A stretch of DNA of 64,000 bases from Morinoia aosen (Eukaryota; Arthropoda; Malacostraca; Amphipoda; Talitridae): positions 10,239,501 through 10,303,500 of the forward strand of contig CM059558.1 of assembly GCA_030386875.1 (NCBI GenBank), written 5' to 3'. The notes under the pieces were generated by a model that saw nothing but the letters and a program-made list of their open reading frames with translations, made no database searches and had not been told where the DNA came from. Positions within the stretch are counted from its first letter, which is position 1. The number at the start of each line of letters is the position of its first letter. The translations under genes were made by a program, and so were the position numbers. Below, in pieces: positions 21,309 to 33,688 of this stretch.

Positions 21309-23431
21309 TGTAGTGAAACTAGCCTGCTTAGTGCTTCACCACTAGAACGCCGTAACTGTCAGGATGACGACTAGGCATGGGTTAGCTATTCAGGCTAAAA
21401 TAGATAGGCCCAGACACTAGGTTAAGGTGCGGCACGGATAAGGAACAACGATTATAGTTAAAAACGGTAAGTAGGACAGACGGAACATGTATCAACTCAG
21501 GCCGTCGCTCTGCACGAGATCGTAACTCTCCCGCCAACCGCAAGCCCCGCACAACTCAAGAGACCACTAAGGTACAATAGTAAAAGAAGGCATAGGATTC
21601 GCCAAGCATGGCACAGGACTCACGAGCATCAGGCAAAAGCAGCTTTATTGGCCTGCTCGCAGACAAGTTCACTGTATGAAGGTCCTAACGCAACTGACAA
21701 GCAGGGTTGCCACTTTTGTTTGTGCTAAAATATCTAGAATCGTTGTAAAATATAGCTAGAAATAGCTAGACGATGAAACATAATCCAGAAAAATAGCTAA
21801 ACACAAAAATGAATACCTCTCAATAAGTGCTGTGATTATATTATCTGTATCAAATTAATCCAGTTGTTCCAGTCCTAAGTAAGTCTATTCAGCTTTATTA
21901 GATACATTACTGAAATATATTACTGTAACTCCTAACAGTTGTGTAACTGAAAAATCATTTGATTCGTTCAATAACAAACTAAATTTGTTGTTAAGCTCTT
22001 CCTCGAAATGAGGACAGAGCACATTTTGAATAATATTCGACTACTTAGTGCAATGCATTTTCATGTGATCGATTGTCCTTCAGCTGGATATATTGTTTTT
22101 TAACAAGTCAATCATGTGGTCACTGAAAAAAATAGCATAATGAAAACTCAAGAACATTTCTATGGACCCTTCAAGTTTGCAAGAGTTATTACTTTTCTTC
22201 TTTTCAAAAATGGCTTTTACTTCTAAAATTACACCTGCAGTACTGACAGTAAAGTAGGCCCTAGACGATCAGTCATTTTGATTTAAAACTTCAAGCCATT
22301 CCTTGAATAAAGCATAATTGACCGTCTAAAAGCTGTTTAGACGATTGAGCCTAGCGTTGACGATGATTGATAGAAAGTTAGAATGACTCAATCTCAAGCA
22401 CTGATGCTTGACCGTCTAGGCCAACTTTGATCAAGCATTGCGTCAATTTTCTCTATCCTGGGACGTACTAAATTTTGCAAAAATAAAAGCTCTCTTCACT
22501 CGGGCAGAACGTTGAGTAAATGCTGACGAGTGGAACCGCTTCTCATTTTATACCACTGCTGTTAGACAAGCGTCGTTTCCTCTTTACTCGATTTTTCCGT
22601 TTGAGGGCAAGTAGAGTCAAAGCGGGAAAAGCCAAATTTGTATAGGAAATTATTGCTAAGCACTTCACGACAGACTATCCTCTTCAGAAAGTCAACTAAA
22701 ATGGGTTTCGAATGCTTATTGAAGGATTGATTGAAGGTCGATTACGCTTGCGTCAATCGATTGATATCATAGCTTGAACAATCAGCTTGATCGTCCGGGG
22801 ACTGCTGAAGCCTCGCTTTCGTCAAGTTCAGATTGCATAACCCACACCTAAAAAATTTCATCTTGCAACCACTCTTTTCTGAATTTTTGCTGATATTTGT
22901 TTAAATTTTGGCATTTACACGGGAGTCACAGTATCACAAACAAGTATCCACACAAGCTGACTGCAACTGAGAAACCCAACTTTACCCAAGTCTAACTATT
23001 AGTAACTAACTTCCCGCGGAATCTCACACTGATTCACGTGACTAAACGAGTAACGACGCTCAAACAACGTTGAACGCCTTTCAAACATAGAAAGAACGGT
23101 CTCTACTGTGGCCATATTCAACGCATTTCAGCTTGCAACTCATTAGTTATGCTTTTAGCTAGAAACTATCTAGGAAATTTTAAAAATTATCTAGATTTAT
23201 AGCTATTAGCTAGAATACCATATTCGCTATCTAGATTGAATGAAAACTATCTTGGTCTAGCTATTTTATAGCTAGAGTGGCAACTATGCTGACAAGCTTC
23301 CGTGGTGCAGACTGCAGCCGCCAACTTTGGCTTCAGGATGGCCAAAGCCAGGCAGTCGCAGGACGGAGTTCTATGTATATAACAGCGGTACCCTCAAGGT
23401 ACAAAACTAGTAGTGAAATAATTTCACTACA
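21309..23431 (-). repeat. 5' LTR of Gypsy-2, split by a hAT-type insertion
   Basis: The ends are TGTAGTGAAA...TTTCACTACA, a TG...CA terminus with a 10-bp inverted repeat. Without the nested element and one 8-bp duplication the LTR is about 528 bp. On the minus strand it has a TATA-like TTATATACA near 23380 and an AATAAA signal near 21635. The partner LTR is not in the window, so the assignment rests on termini, signals and the adjacent primer site. Confidence 0.85.
21702..23288. mobile_element. Non-autonomous hAT-type element in the Gypsy-2 LTR
   Basis: The ends are CAGGGTTGCCACT and, at the right, AGTGGCAACTATG (complement CATAGTTGCCACT). A perfect 8-bp target duplication, CTGACAAG, lies at 21694-21701 and 23289-23296. 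Eight-bp duplications and CAGGGTTGCCA-like ends are characteristic of hAT elements. The 1587-bp interior has no transposase frame. Near each end TAGCTAGAAATAGCTAGA-type motifs repeat, probable subterminal binding sites. Confidence 0.92.
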
Positions 23432-23624
23432 CTAATAACTTAAAAACCCATTTTATTGTTGCTTGTCAAAACTTTCTAAAGAGGAATCTTACTGCACCGT
23501 AGGAGCCTAAAGCTAAACTGTGTTAATTCTGAAGAATGAAAATGGAAGTTTAAGTGAATAAACCTGCACTAGTGAATTTTTGCATATATTACTCCCTAGA
23601 AATACAAGTTAAACTTTTTAAATA

Positions 23625-23800
23625 GCGCTCCCAGGGGGACAAAGTGAGGGCCCGAGCTAAGAGTTAGGTAGGCCTTCTTTTTGTTGAAATAAAATATTTG
23701 TGTTATGTTAAGGACCACTTTTTTTGGTTCACTGCTGTCCTGTTTTTCAGCACCTACTACTTCCTTCATCAACTTTGATCTTGTTTGATCTTGTTTTGCT
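23625..23800. repeat. Repeat fragment shared with 20265-20440
   Basis: GCTCCCAGGGGGAC...GAGGGCCCGAGCTAA, then TTCACTGCTGTCCTGTTTTT, occur in both places in the same order with about 85-90% similarity by eye. Both are pieces of one dispersed non-coding repeat. 23800-24820 beyond it is AT-rich with nothing recognised. Confidence 0.7.
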
Positions 23801-24822
23801 TTTCCATAATGTTATGATGACCTTTTCAGGATGCATTTTTAAGAACGTTGTGCGTGAAACTGCAATATTTCAGTAATAATGTTGTTCATGATTTTTCTAG
23901 AGAGTGCATTTGAAAAGATACTTCTGTTGAAGCTTCATTATTACAGTGATGGTGTTGCTCTCAGAAAAAATTCATACAATAATGTATGTCAGGAAATTTG
24001 ATGGGAGTGCACCTAGCATTTTACATACATTTGATTTTCATGATATGAATAGAGTAACCCATACTCATTATTGTTGGGTAGTTGAAGGCTTTTTGTCTGT
24101 TACAGGCCTTAATACATCAGCAGTGCATTATTGAAATAAGTTCCATTGCCACACAATATGATGTATATATAATTTGAGGGTACCATTAAACCATTCCAAG
24201 CGGCGGAACTAAATATATTTCGTCCCTAAAATGGTTCCATTCAGCGACGCGTCTATATAGTCGCTGTTTCATTCCACCTGCTACACAAAAGTGGTGGCTA
24301 CAATATAAAGACTGCATGCAAAAAGTGTTGTCCGATTTCCTTTCCAGTTCCTCAGACAATTTTAAGCAAGTTTTACTATGAGTTCAGTGCCTTACTAGAC
24401 GTCAATATGGGTGGCACATGATTGCGGGCCAGGAGAGGTTGTAGACTTGCTCCTGTACCTGCTTTGCTAATATATTTTGCTCGTTTTCCCAGTTGTGTTT
24501 AAATGTATGGCGAAAACTGAAGACTGCACTAGAATTAAGTCGCCATGAAGGGATAATGTGCAAATATGAAAACATGAAGATTGTGCAATTAATTTTATTC
24601 AAGAAACCAGACGCACTTAGTCAGCGCTTCTTAAAACAATGTTGAAATAACCAAGTCGAAGGAAGGCGATCTTGGCATTCAAAGCACAAACAATTTTCAA
24701 ACCTAATTCAATACTAATTTTAGATAATAGGTTTCATTTTTATTTAAGTTTCATGACATGAGAATCACATTCACAGTCACTAATTTGTGACGGAAGGCCG
24801 GCGCTACACGGCGGGTCTCTTA

Positions 24823-25369
24823 AGGCCCCGATACACTGGCGTTCATGACTCGAGAAATTGCGGCAGTGGATCCGTCCGCCAGTTGAAGTGAGAACTGGCG
24901 ACATGATACACTCAGCACGCAAGATGAAGCACCGCGGAATGCAATGCAAGGCGTCAGTCTGCCTCAGCGTGTCGTACGGGTAGGTGCGCGATTGCGACCA
25001 GCCGTATGGAGCGCAGGATTAAACCAAAGCGCACGTTGCGCTGTGCTTTAGCCTTCTGTAAGCGCTGCTCATCACATTCTGCAAGCAGTCGATTTTTTTA
25101 AATGCGTCTATAGAATTCAGCATTCGAGTTTTGTCAACTCAATTGCGAAGCAAGACATGGCTGTGCACCTCTCCCGTCCACGTTCAAATCGGTACTGCTC
25201 GTCGCAGTGACGAGTGACTGACGACTGTCCTAAATCTAATCCAGACATGCTCGGATCGCTGAAAGCTCGGTGGCCACTCTGCCAACTGGCTGGTGTGCAG
25301 GGATGGGAGGCACATTGACAGGCGTGCTGGCGGTTATCACCACGATTTTTGCCAAGTGTATCGGGGCCT
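24823..25369. mobile_element. PIF/Harbinger-type MITE, copy 2
   Basis: A 547-bp element with AGGCCCCGATACACT at both ends (inverted) and a TTA duplication (24820-24822, 25370-25372). It is the reverse complement of copy 1 and lacks the nested MITE, so it serves as the undisturbed reference for that insertion. It encodes nothing. Confidence 0.92.
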
Positions 25370-25372
25370 TTA

Positions 25373-28300
25373 GCACCTCGTGCCGAATACGCCGTCCGTT
25401 AAAACCTAATACGAAAATATTCAAAAATAGGTCGCTTGCCAACGGCCTTGAACACTCGCAGCTCGAACGCCCGCCAGTCCCGGTAGCTCCTGTAGCCCCT
25501 CTCCAGGTCCGCACAAAACTGACCGCCACGGAGTGAGTCTGTCAGCGTCTAGCTGACTAGACGACAGCTGGCACCCTTGTGAGTTGTGACCCATCTCTCG
25601 TCCTGCGACGCACGGACGGACAGCAATGTCGTCGTCGCAGTCGTCGTGGTTCAGCCGATTGGAAGACGGCTTGACACACTCAGTCGGTCAAAGGGAGGCA
25701 CTGCTCGAGAACTATTGGGCGATCGCTAGAGTAGCTGGAAAAAAATGTTCAGGTTAGAAAAGATAGCAATGATGTTAATAATAGTAATGACGAGGAATTC
25801 AATTAATGGGCGAATAAGAAATAAGAAAAGTTCAAAGATCAGATATTGGTACCTTTTGTAACTAGCGGCTGCTCCAACCGTAGACCCAGTCGACCCGCAG
25901 AGACACTCCAAACGTATACCATGTGTGGAAAGAGAAAGTAAGGATAAGTGTATTGAAAGCAGACGAGCCAGCAGTAAAAAGGTCAACTAAATAAATGCAA
26001 TTATGTTCAGCTATTATGTTTACGTAAATTATTCTATACCCACCTAAGGAAATGGTGCGCTCAGTGTGTTAACTTGCAGAACAAAGAGATAGATGACGAT
26101 GCAATTAGTCAAGATGACAAGATGTCAAGTAATTCAACGAGATCAAGTGTCCCAAGGTTGAGGACAGTCAAGTTCCCCAGCAAAACCAAGTGCAAATAAC
26201 ACTCTTAAGCATGAGAGCTGGGAGAACGAATAGAGAGACGAGCTCAAGTGACGTAAACCTAATTCACAACCAAATACCCCAATTACCGAATCTACACCGA
26301 CTTTAATAAACAATGACAGTATAAACAAAAAAAACTCCAGCGACTCTACAATCAAAGCCACAGCGAAGGACCGTACGTTCCGAGGACGAGTAACTACCAG
26401 CGCCACGCACGACCGACCGTACAGAGGAGGTCTGACAACCAAGGTAGTACGACCAGAGACCAGGGGCCAGGAAGCGTTCGTTCTCGTCGATGGCAAGCGA
26501 ACAAGTGTCTATCCAGGCAAACACCTCTCTGAGGAAACACGCACTGAGACAAATAACTAAGGATTCAATTTAAAATGTTGACCTCACGTTCACACTGTGG
26601 TGATTTTTCCCACAAATGTATTGACTTGCTGATATTTATTGACCTCTAATAATAAAAAAATAATAATCTTCGCTAATAATTATAGAAGTAATAATTTTAT
26701 TTCAAAAATATTGTATGCTTTTCTAAGCAAAATACTTCTTAAACAATCTGGTCCAGCTTATGACTTTGTATCTGAAAAATCAGTTATCATATTCAGATAT
26801 ACCATTCCGCCTGTGATCGTAAAATAAAAAATTCGTGGTCTAACCACAGACGTATTATTTTACGTCAATTCTCAATTATAAAAAACGTCACTACTTATAG
26901 AAAGTAAAAATCCAATATAAGTCTATACTTTAGAAACTATTTAAAATGAAATTTATTCCTCCATTATTTATGTGAGATTTCAAATAAACTTTAGTAAATA
27001 TACCATTTTCATTCCTACATTTCAAAAATTCAAGTCCAACTTAATCTCATTGAGTGGCAGAAACTATGCATATTCATAAGCACATCCCTTTCATTTAGTG
27101 ACGCGACTATTTATAGTAAGTAGAAGTGACTCCTGAACAGCGGCAGCTACTATAGTATATCGATCATTTTAAAATTTGTGCGCTCCAGCAGGTACCCTGT
27201 CACTCGGAATGGGTTAAGATGGATATAGTGGTTTGTTGTGGGCATGTGTAAGATTTAGATAATGTGAACTGAAAAGGGATCACTGTTGTAGTGGGAGGCA
27301 CTATACGCTCACGATACTTACCGTATGGTACAGTCCTACACCGCCCCACGTATATTGTGGCCAAATCATACAGGGGATTTACACCGCGTGCTGCAGGTCA
27401 GTATCATGGCGCTGACCGGTTCCTCTAAATGCCTATTACTTTATATACGATAAACATGATCATAACACAAATCCAAGATTCGATCCCCGAAACTGTTTTT
27501 ATTTTATTTTCGTAGTAATACCATCCAAAAGAGATACAAGCTTATTAGGCATATCTGTTACACTTCCTATCAATTAATTACCTCTGCTCGCAAGCCTAAC
27601 ACACTATTAAAATCTACTTTCAAAGCACGTGACCAGGCAATAATAAATATATTAATGGTTGCATTATTACGTACAGCACAGGCATACAACTTAGCTGTTA
27701 ACGAGGTAGTCGTCGTGGAAGGAAGATATATCCCAGCAGTGGCTAGGCCACTTTAGACTATAAATACTCGTTTAAACGTTAGTACACATGTATCGATATT
27801 ACAGCCTACGAAACCTCCCTTGCGGCTTCGGTGTACACTACCATTATTTTACAAACATTGAACACTTACAAGGCGATACATTAATTTTAGAACACTAACG
27901 ATGGGCTCCAGGTAAGAGTTCTATTCCGGGGTCCTTTGAGAGCAATAGACTGCATGTGGCTCCTACCACACCATAGGTAGAGCTGTACCGACTCTTTGCA
28001 AGTTGAATCCTCCATATTGGACAGGTGGCAATCAACAATAGCCCAAAGGCTATCTAGGCTATCAGCGAGCCAGATGACGCGCAAGAGGGCTGCAGTAGTA
28101 GCTGCCAATCAGATGTGATGCACGCGCTAATCAGCCTGTCCGTGCAGCACGCCGGTACCAGCCACCGGAGCCCTCAGGTAAGCTTGCCGAAGCTGGACTG
28201 GTCTGCTCTCAGCAGTGGGAGGCCTTCCCTGGATATCAGGGTGTCATAAATTTCCTTTTCCAAGAAACACGTTCATTGCACATCATTTTACATCTTAAAC

Positions 28301-28560
28301 CTATTCAGACAATCAGAGTTACAACCCACATGGATGCATTTTGTTCTTAATGATAATGATTTACATGTAAACCTGGTCAATCGTGCTACGCCGTAAAACA
28401 ATTCTTAATACTCATCTATCGACTATATTCTCTGTGAGCTATTTCTCAAATTCATGAAAATAACCGACCATATATCATTACAGAGTTTTGCTTAATTCAC
28501 AAGAAAGTACAATTCATATCTTATCTTCAATACATCAATACATACGTGTTTCACAGCCTC
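25373..28560. other. Intergenic region, nothing firmly recognised
   Basis: The segment 25380-25700 and 27880-28240 is more GC-rich, and the rest AT-rich. Short frames (up to 117 codons at 26143-26496, minus) show no known motif and overlap each other in several frames. No RNA gene or repeat with a clear boundary could be defined. Confidence 0.4.
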
Positions 28561-28568
28561 TACCTATA

Positions 28569-30058
28569 CAGGGTGTTTCAAAAATACACGGCATAATTTC
28601 AGGTATGTATTTCCCACATGTAGACAATCAAAATAGTTCATAACAACATATGTCCGGAAATGCTTCATTTCCGAGTTATGGCCTTCACAACATTGAAATT
28701 CACCGGAACGTTTTTCTTTCCGCAGGTCGTTGCCGTCAAAGGACACATTAAGAGGGCACTCTGACAGATCATTCCTAGGCGAAGGTTAAATTCAGTGTTG
28801 TGTTTGGCGTTCGACTGTGTGTCATGTACACAAATCAGGAGCTGGCAGAGATGCACTTGATCTACGGTAAGGCAGACGGCAATGCTGCGCTGGCTCGTCG
28901 TTTGTACCAGGAGAGGTACCCACAGCTACAATGTCCAGATCGGAAGACATTTGTAAGTCTCCATCAGCGTCTGTGCGAGTATGGAAAATTTGACTCTCCT
29001 GGATTGGGAAGGGGACGACCAAGATCTACAACTCCAGAAGAACAGGAGGAGATTCTGGAGATTGTGAACAGAACTCCTTCTATCAGCACACGAAGGTTAG
29101 CGTTGCAAGTGAATGTTCCCCATACGACTGTCTGGAGACTGCTGAAAGAGTATCAATTGTATCCTTACCATTTGCAACGTGTACAGGCGCTGTCACCAGC
29201 AGATTACCCTGCACGAGTTAGGTACTGTCAGTGGTTCTTGCAGCAATGTGCTGCAAATCCGAACTTTCCTGCCTTAGTATTATTTACAGATGAAGCACAG
29301 TTCACACGAGATGGCATAACAAATCTCCACAATCAGCATGTATGGGCGTATGAAAACCCAAATGCAACTGTTGTATCTCATCACCAGGTGCGGTTCTCCC
29401 TCAACATGTGGGCCGGTATCATTGGTGATCGGTTAGTTGGACCCCATGTACTTGTAAACAGACTTACGGGGCAGGCGTACACAAACTTCCTGGAAAACAT
29501 CATACCTGATGTTTATGACGACACTCCACTGATCGATCGTCAGCACGCTCACTTCTTGCATGACGGCGCTCCTGCACACTTCAGTCGTACGGCTCGCCGG
29601 TACTTGGATCGAAGATTTCCTGATCGATGGATAGGTAGAGGTGGCCCAATTGCTTGGCCTCCACGCTCACCTGATCTGAACCCTCTCGATTTCTACTTGT
29701 GGGGCCATTTAAAATCATTGGTTTATTCGTCTCCGGTGCCTGATTTGGAATCCCTTCGGAATCGAATTGTGGCACGCTCTGAGGACATACGCAACATTCC
29801 TGGAGTGTGGGATCGTGTTCGCAGGTCAATGAGACATCGATGTGAGGTCTGTATTCAAGCAAGAGGTGGTCATTTTGAACATCTTCTGTAATGGCAACGA
29901 CCTGCGGAAAGAAAAACGTTCCGGTGAATTTCAATGTTGTGAAGGCCATAACTCGGAAATGAAGCATTTTCGGACATATGTTGTAATGAACTATTTTGAT
30001 TGTCTACATGTGGGAAATACATACCTGAAATTATGCCGTGTATTTTTGAAACACCCTG
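28569..30058 (+). mobile_element. Complete mariner-type transposon
   Basis: A 1490-bp element starting CAGGGTGTTTCAAAAATACA and ending with the complement, with TA on both sides (28567-28568, 30059-30060). The 166-bp terminal inverted repeats (28569-28734, 29893-30058) differ at only a few bases by eye. It contains one uninterrupted transposase gene. Near-identical TIRs and an intact gene point to recent insertion. Confidence 0.96.
28824..29891 (+). CDS. mariner/Tc1-superfamily transposase, intact
   Basis: A 355-residue protein, the usual size for mariner. The N-terminal half has two helix-turn-helix regions (residues about 5-50 and 85-120; the second contains HTTVWRLLKEY) for TIR binding. 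Between them is a GRGRPR AT-hook-like patch. The catalytic triad is Asp156 (LFTDEAQF), Asp247 (FLHDGAPAHF) and Asp284 (PRSPDLNPLDF). There are 36 residues between the last two, longer than the 34 of classical mariner. It would cut and paste the element at TA sites. An upstream non-Met extension to 28800 is open, but Met at 28824 begins the conserved sequence. The stop at 29889-29891 lies just before the right TIR. Confidence 0.95.
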   Translation: MYTNQELAEMHLIYGKADGNAALARRLYQERYPQLQCPDRKTFVSLHQRLCEYGKFDSPGLGRGRPRSTTPEEQEEILEIVNRTPSISTRRLALQVNVPHTTVWRLLKEYQLYPYHLQRVQALSPADYPARVRYCQWFLQQCAANPNFPALVLFTDEAQFTRDGITNLHNQHVWAYENPNATVVSHHQVRFSLNMWAGIIGDRLVGPHVLVNRLTGQAYTNFLENIIPDVYDDTPLIDRQHAHFLHDGAPAHFSRTARRYLDRRFPDRWIGRGGPIAWPPRSPDLNPLDFYLWGHLKSLVYSSPVPDLESLRNRIVARSEDIRNIPGVWDRVRRSMRHRCEVCIQARGGHFEHLL

Positions 30059-30060
30059 TA

Positions 30061-31857
30061 TTCATAGCAGTCCACTATTCATTATAATTTTAAACGCATG
30101 ACTCGATAGAATTACAAACGTATTAACCTCGAACACCAACTTTAATGGATAAAAACACGTTACATATTAATTTCCCCGTATTATCTCGATTACAGAAATT
30201 CATTCCTACCCTTTGGAGCTTGAATTCGAAAGATTCAACCGTGCTGCAAGTCCCTCTGTTTGGTTCCTATATATATATATATTTTAATTTTTATTATTTT
30301 TATAGCAATTTACTTAAATTATTTACCAAAGGTTTTCAAATGACTTATTATGAATTTAATTTCTTTCTGTAAAAATTAGAACAATCATTAACATTATTAC
30401 ATTTTTGATCATGCCGAGCTTATTGAAAATTTTCTCAAAAACACATAACATAGATATCAACTTTACATTAATTAGTAGTGGTTCATTCACTACACTGTAA
30501 TCACATTTTAATCACTTGAAAACGTTAATTCAAGAAGCATTATGATATATGAAAATTTTATTACCAACTAAAATTTCTGCGCAGGTCTCATTCAAACTAT
30601 TCAGATGTTAATTGTTGTCATTTTTTATGGATAGTGTTCACTATTTGTCAGTAAATGATTTATTGTCAGAGAAGTCTGTGGAATTTAAATTTCTGAATAA
30701 ACGTATGTCAGCTAAAAAGCATTTGCGTGCTACTTAACTTTTTGTGCTATCAGATTTATACCAAGTGACGCTGGAAAGCATCATTTGACACAATTTTACT
30801 TCTCTGATATTAAACTAAAACAAAAGGGGAGGAGAATGCCTGTGAAAGGGAAGGAGAATAATAGTAGTTAAAGCCCTAAAGTTGAACTCCCAAGAGAGTA
30901 AAAGTTGTCACTTCCACTAAAAATAACACGGATAAGGACTGAATTTACACAGAGTTGTATCTGAGCATACAAATAAATATTGGGTGACGTATATTATTTG
31001 TTGCAGTTATTGAATTTTGTGTTGTAGGTTCATTGCTGACAGATTTGCGAAGTGTGTTTGTGATTTCATTGTGTAAAAGTAAGGGGGTAGGTATGAGAGC
31101 TCTAATTTTAAAGTATCAGTATATTGAGCTTGGTTGGTTACCTGTATAGCTGAGTACTATTGAATCATATTGAAGAGGAAATAGAAAGTGAAGTAGGAAA
31201 CAAGCTGTGTAATTTTTGGTTGAATTGAAAGGTTTGAGGATTTGATTTCAGAACTGTAACAAATATGTGAATGATAGAAGCAATAGGTGTTTTGAGCTTG
31301 CAAAAACTTGGGGAAGTGAATGATACTGATGATCAGAAAATGTTGGAAATGCTAAGAGTGTCTGGTATAAAGAGTTATGTGCTCAAGGTCATAAGTTATT
31401 AGATAGATAGCTGAGCATGTGTTAAGAATGGAAATGTAGTGAGTGAACGGTAAGAAATGCGAGTGAGTTTGCATCAATGGTATGTATTGTCTTATGTATG
31501 TTAAATATATTCACAGATGGAGTTTGGTGTCAGGGGAAGGAGTTTTGTGTCAGGTGTTTGGTTGGGGTTGGAAATGTTGGCTGCCCAGGGCTCCATCATC
31601 AATACTTCACAGCCACTCTGTGCTGGTATTTTACCATTTGTAGCTACGTCTAAGAGAAACTTAGATAGGAGAAAGTGCTTCCCATGTTCTGTTATTTAAA
31701 GAAACTCCAGATGAATGTAAATAAGAATAAAGTTGAAAAGTGTTTAAAGGGACTGTTTGACGTAAGAAAAGTCAGTAAGTTGAATTTTTCTGAGGTATAT
31801 ACCATAGGTGTAAACTGTTCGGAATATTTTTTTTAATTGGATGTTTTTTCGTAACTA
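30061..31857. other. AT-rich intergenic region, nothing recognised
   Basis: Contains a short (TA)n tract near 30273 and only short frames without motifs. No repeat boundary is visible. Confidence 0.5.
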
Positions 31858-32947
31858 CAGTGGTACCTCGAGATACGAATTTAATTTGTTCCAGAAGCGA
31901 GCTCGTAAGTCAATCAGCTCGTCTCTCAAACAAATTTCTCCTATTTAAAATAACTGAATTTGATTTAATCTGTTCCGGACAATCACCGCTAGCATTTGCA
32001 CACAATGCAAGGGTCAGACGGGTCCTTCATGGGCTTATGGCCTGGCATCATCTTCTCCGCTGCTGTGATGTAAGTCCTCCGTGGCATTTTCTTCCAAAAT
32101 AGGCCCGTTTCATCGCAGTTGAACGCCTGTTGCGGGATGTAGCCTTCCCTCGCAACAAGCGCTGCGAAATCTTGGATGCACGTATCGGCTGCTCTCACGT
32201 TTGCACTCGCAGCTTCGCCATACCTCACAACTGAATGGATGCTAGTTCTCTTCTTAAAATTATCAAACCAGCCATGGCTTGCCTTAAACGCTTCTTCTGA
32301 TGCCTCTTTAGATGTTGATGCTTCTTTCTTCACTAAGTCGGCATAAATACTCCGTGCCTTCTCGCATATTACCGTCTCCGTCACTGTATCTCCTGCCAAC
32401 TCATTTTTCAGCCACACGAGCAGAAGCTTCTCCATTTTTTCGTGGATATTTGTTCTTAATTGGGAAAGAATTGTGGTTCCTTTTGCTGGTGTACCACTCT
32501 TAATGGCATCCTTCTGCTTCAATATCGTACAAATTGTCGATGTACTACGGTCAAAGATCTTTGCAAGTTCAATCACTCGTACGTCACGGTCATGTTTTCC
32601 AATTATTTCTTACTTTAGTTCTATCGACATCATCCTCTTCTTCCTGTCACCATTGTCCTTAGCACTCAATTTCTTCGGCCCCATGAAAACATACGAAAAA
32701 GTTAAGTAATTACGCATAAATAAAGCAAAAAATAGTACAGCGCACAAGGTACACTTTGACTCAAGCGGGTAACACGTGCGACTGAGCGAGAGATGCTAGG
32801 CCCTGCGCGCCAAATAGCGGGACGCTCCGGAAACACGGCTCGTATCTCGGATTTGAGTTCGTATCTTGAACGAAATTATGGCCCGAGCTCTGGCTCGTAT
32901 CTCAAAAAACTCTAATGTCAGACTGCTCGTATCTCGAGGTACCACTC
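31858..32947 (-). mobile_element. Tigger/pogo-type transposon, internally deleted
   Basis: The ends CAGTGGTACCTCGAGATACG and CGTATCTCGAGGTACCACT(C) form the TIRs, flanked by TA (31856-31857, 32948-32949). CAGTGGTACCTCG is a well known Tigger-type terminus. At 1090 bp it is less than half the normal autonomous length. Only the first part of the transposase is left. Confidence 0.92.
31989..32684 (-). pseudogene. Tigger-type transposase remnant (CENP-B-like N-terminus)
   Basis: Starting with MGPKKLSAKDNGDRKKRM at 32684, a TAA at about 32612 interrupts the frame. The main frame 32576-31989 then gives the pogo/CENP-B helix-turn-helix (IELAKIFDRSTSTICTILKQ) and the second DNA-binding domain (ASHGWFDNFKKR). 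The DDE domain begins with the first catalytic Asp, FNCDETGLFWKKMP, and breaks off after GHKPMKD. The remaining catalytic residues are deleted, so it can only be a DNA-binding relic. Confidence 0.9.
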
Positions 32948-33227
32948 TATGCAAAAATATGATTTTGTTTGAAAATATGAAAAAATGACTCACAGAAAAT
33001 CCTTCTTAAATTTTGAACTCAGAACTGGAAAAATAATTTCTAGATTTTTTTTTGTCTGGAGATCCCGTACAATTTTTTTTCGAAAATGTGATTTATTTAA
33101 TTTTGATAATTTTTTCCCCAAAAACCGACCCCTTTTTCTACTTTATTAATTATTTTACACATAATTTTCAACATGAATTGATATTAAAAAAACTTTTTTA
33201 CTGGGTCTCTAAATCTCTTCAATTGCT

Positions 33228-33480
33228 ATTGTTTGATATGCCTGGTTTTTCTGTGCCTTCACAACTGTGGAGAAAGAAGTATTTCAAAATTTAAAAAGGT
33301 AAGTTTTCATGAGAGCCATTTTTCTATAATTTGTTCTTTCTTTCTTTCCTAATTTTTGGACTGAGTCTTATTAGCAAGTCTGTACCTTCTTCTGTACCTT
33401 CAAAACTGTGGGGAAGGATCCTTTTCAAAAGTCAGTAAATGCAAGTTTCAGAACAGGATTTTTTTAGATGAATATTTTTC
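33228..33480. repeat. Short direct repeat flanking the LINE
   Basis: Variants of TCTGTGCCTTCACAACTGTGG / TCTGTACCTTCAAAACTGTGG occur about 155 bases apart at 33250 and 33395. A third similar phrase (TTTCTGTAGCTTCAAAACTCC) lies at 39088 beyond the LINE. The LINE appears to have inserted into a small tandem repeat. Confidence 0.45.
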
Positions 33481-33688
33481 TTCCCCACTGACTAATTTTT
33501 TTAAAATCCACTCTGTTACTCTGTTACCCACTCGCGTCCTGAGTATTCAAATGTGATATAAATACCCCATATATAAAAATAATCAAACTAAGAGTATAAT
33601 ATTCCCTCAAAAGTGTGAGAGTAATCAACCCTCGTTTACACAACGACCGAATTCCATCCTCAAGATCCTCAACGACTCCATCCTCAAG

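Larger units (their letters stand above)
16281..23431 (-). mobile_element. Ty3/Gypsy LTR retrotransposon 2, 5' half, with nested insertions
   Basis: On the minus strand it starts with an LTR at 23431, followed by a primer-binding site, gag, two zinc knuckles, protease and RT. It ends abruptly at about 16281 in the RT thumb. RNase H, integrase and the 3' LTR are missing. Four DNA elements are nested in it: a hAT-type element in the LTR (21702-23288), a TIR element in gag (19811-20930), and a Harbinger-type MITE in gag (18250-19373) that itself holds an 8-bp-TSD MITE (18409-18987). Confidence 0.93.
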
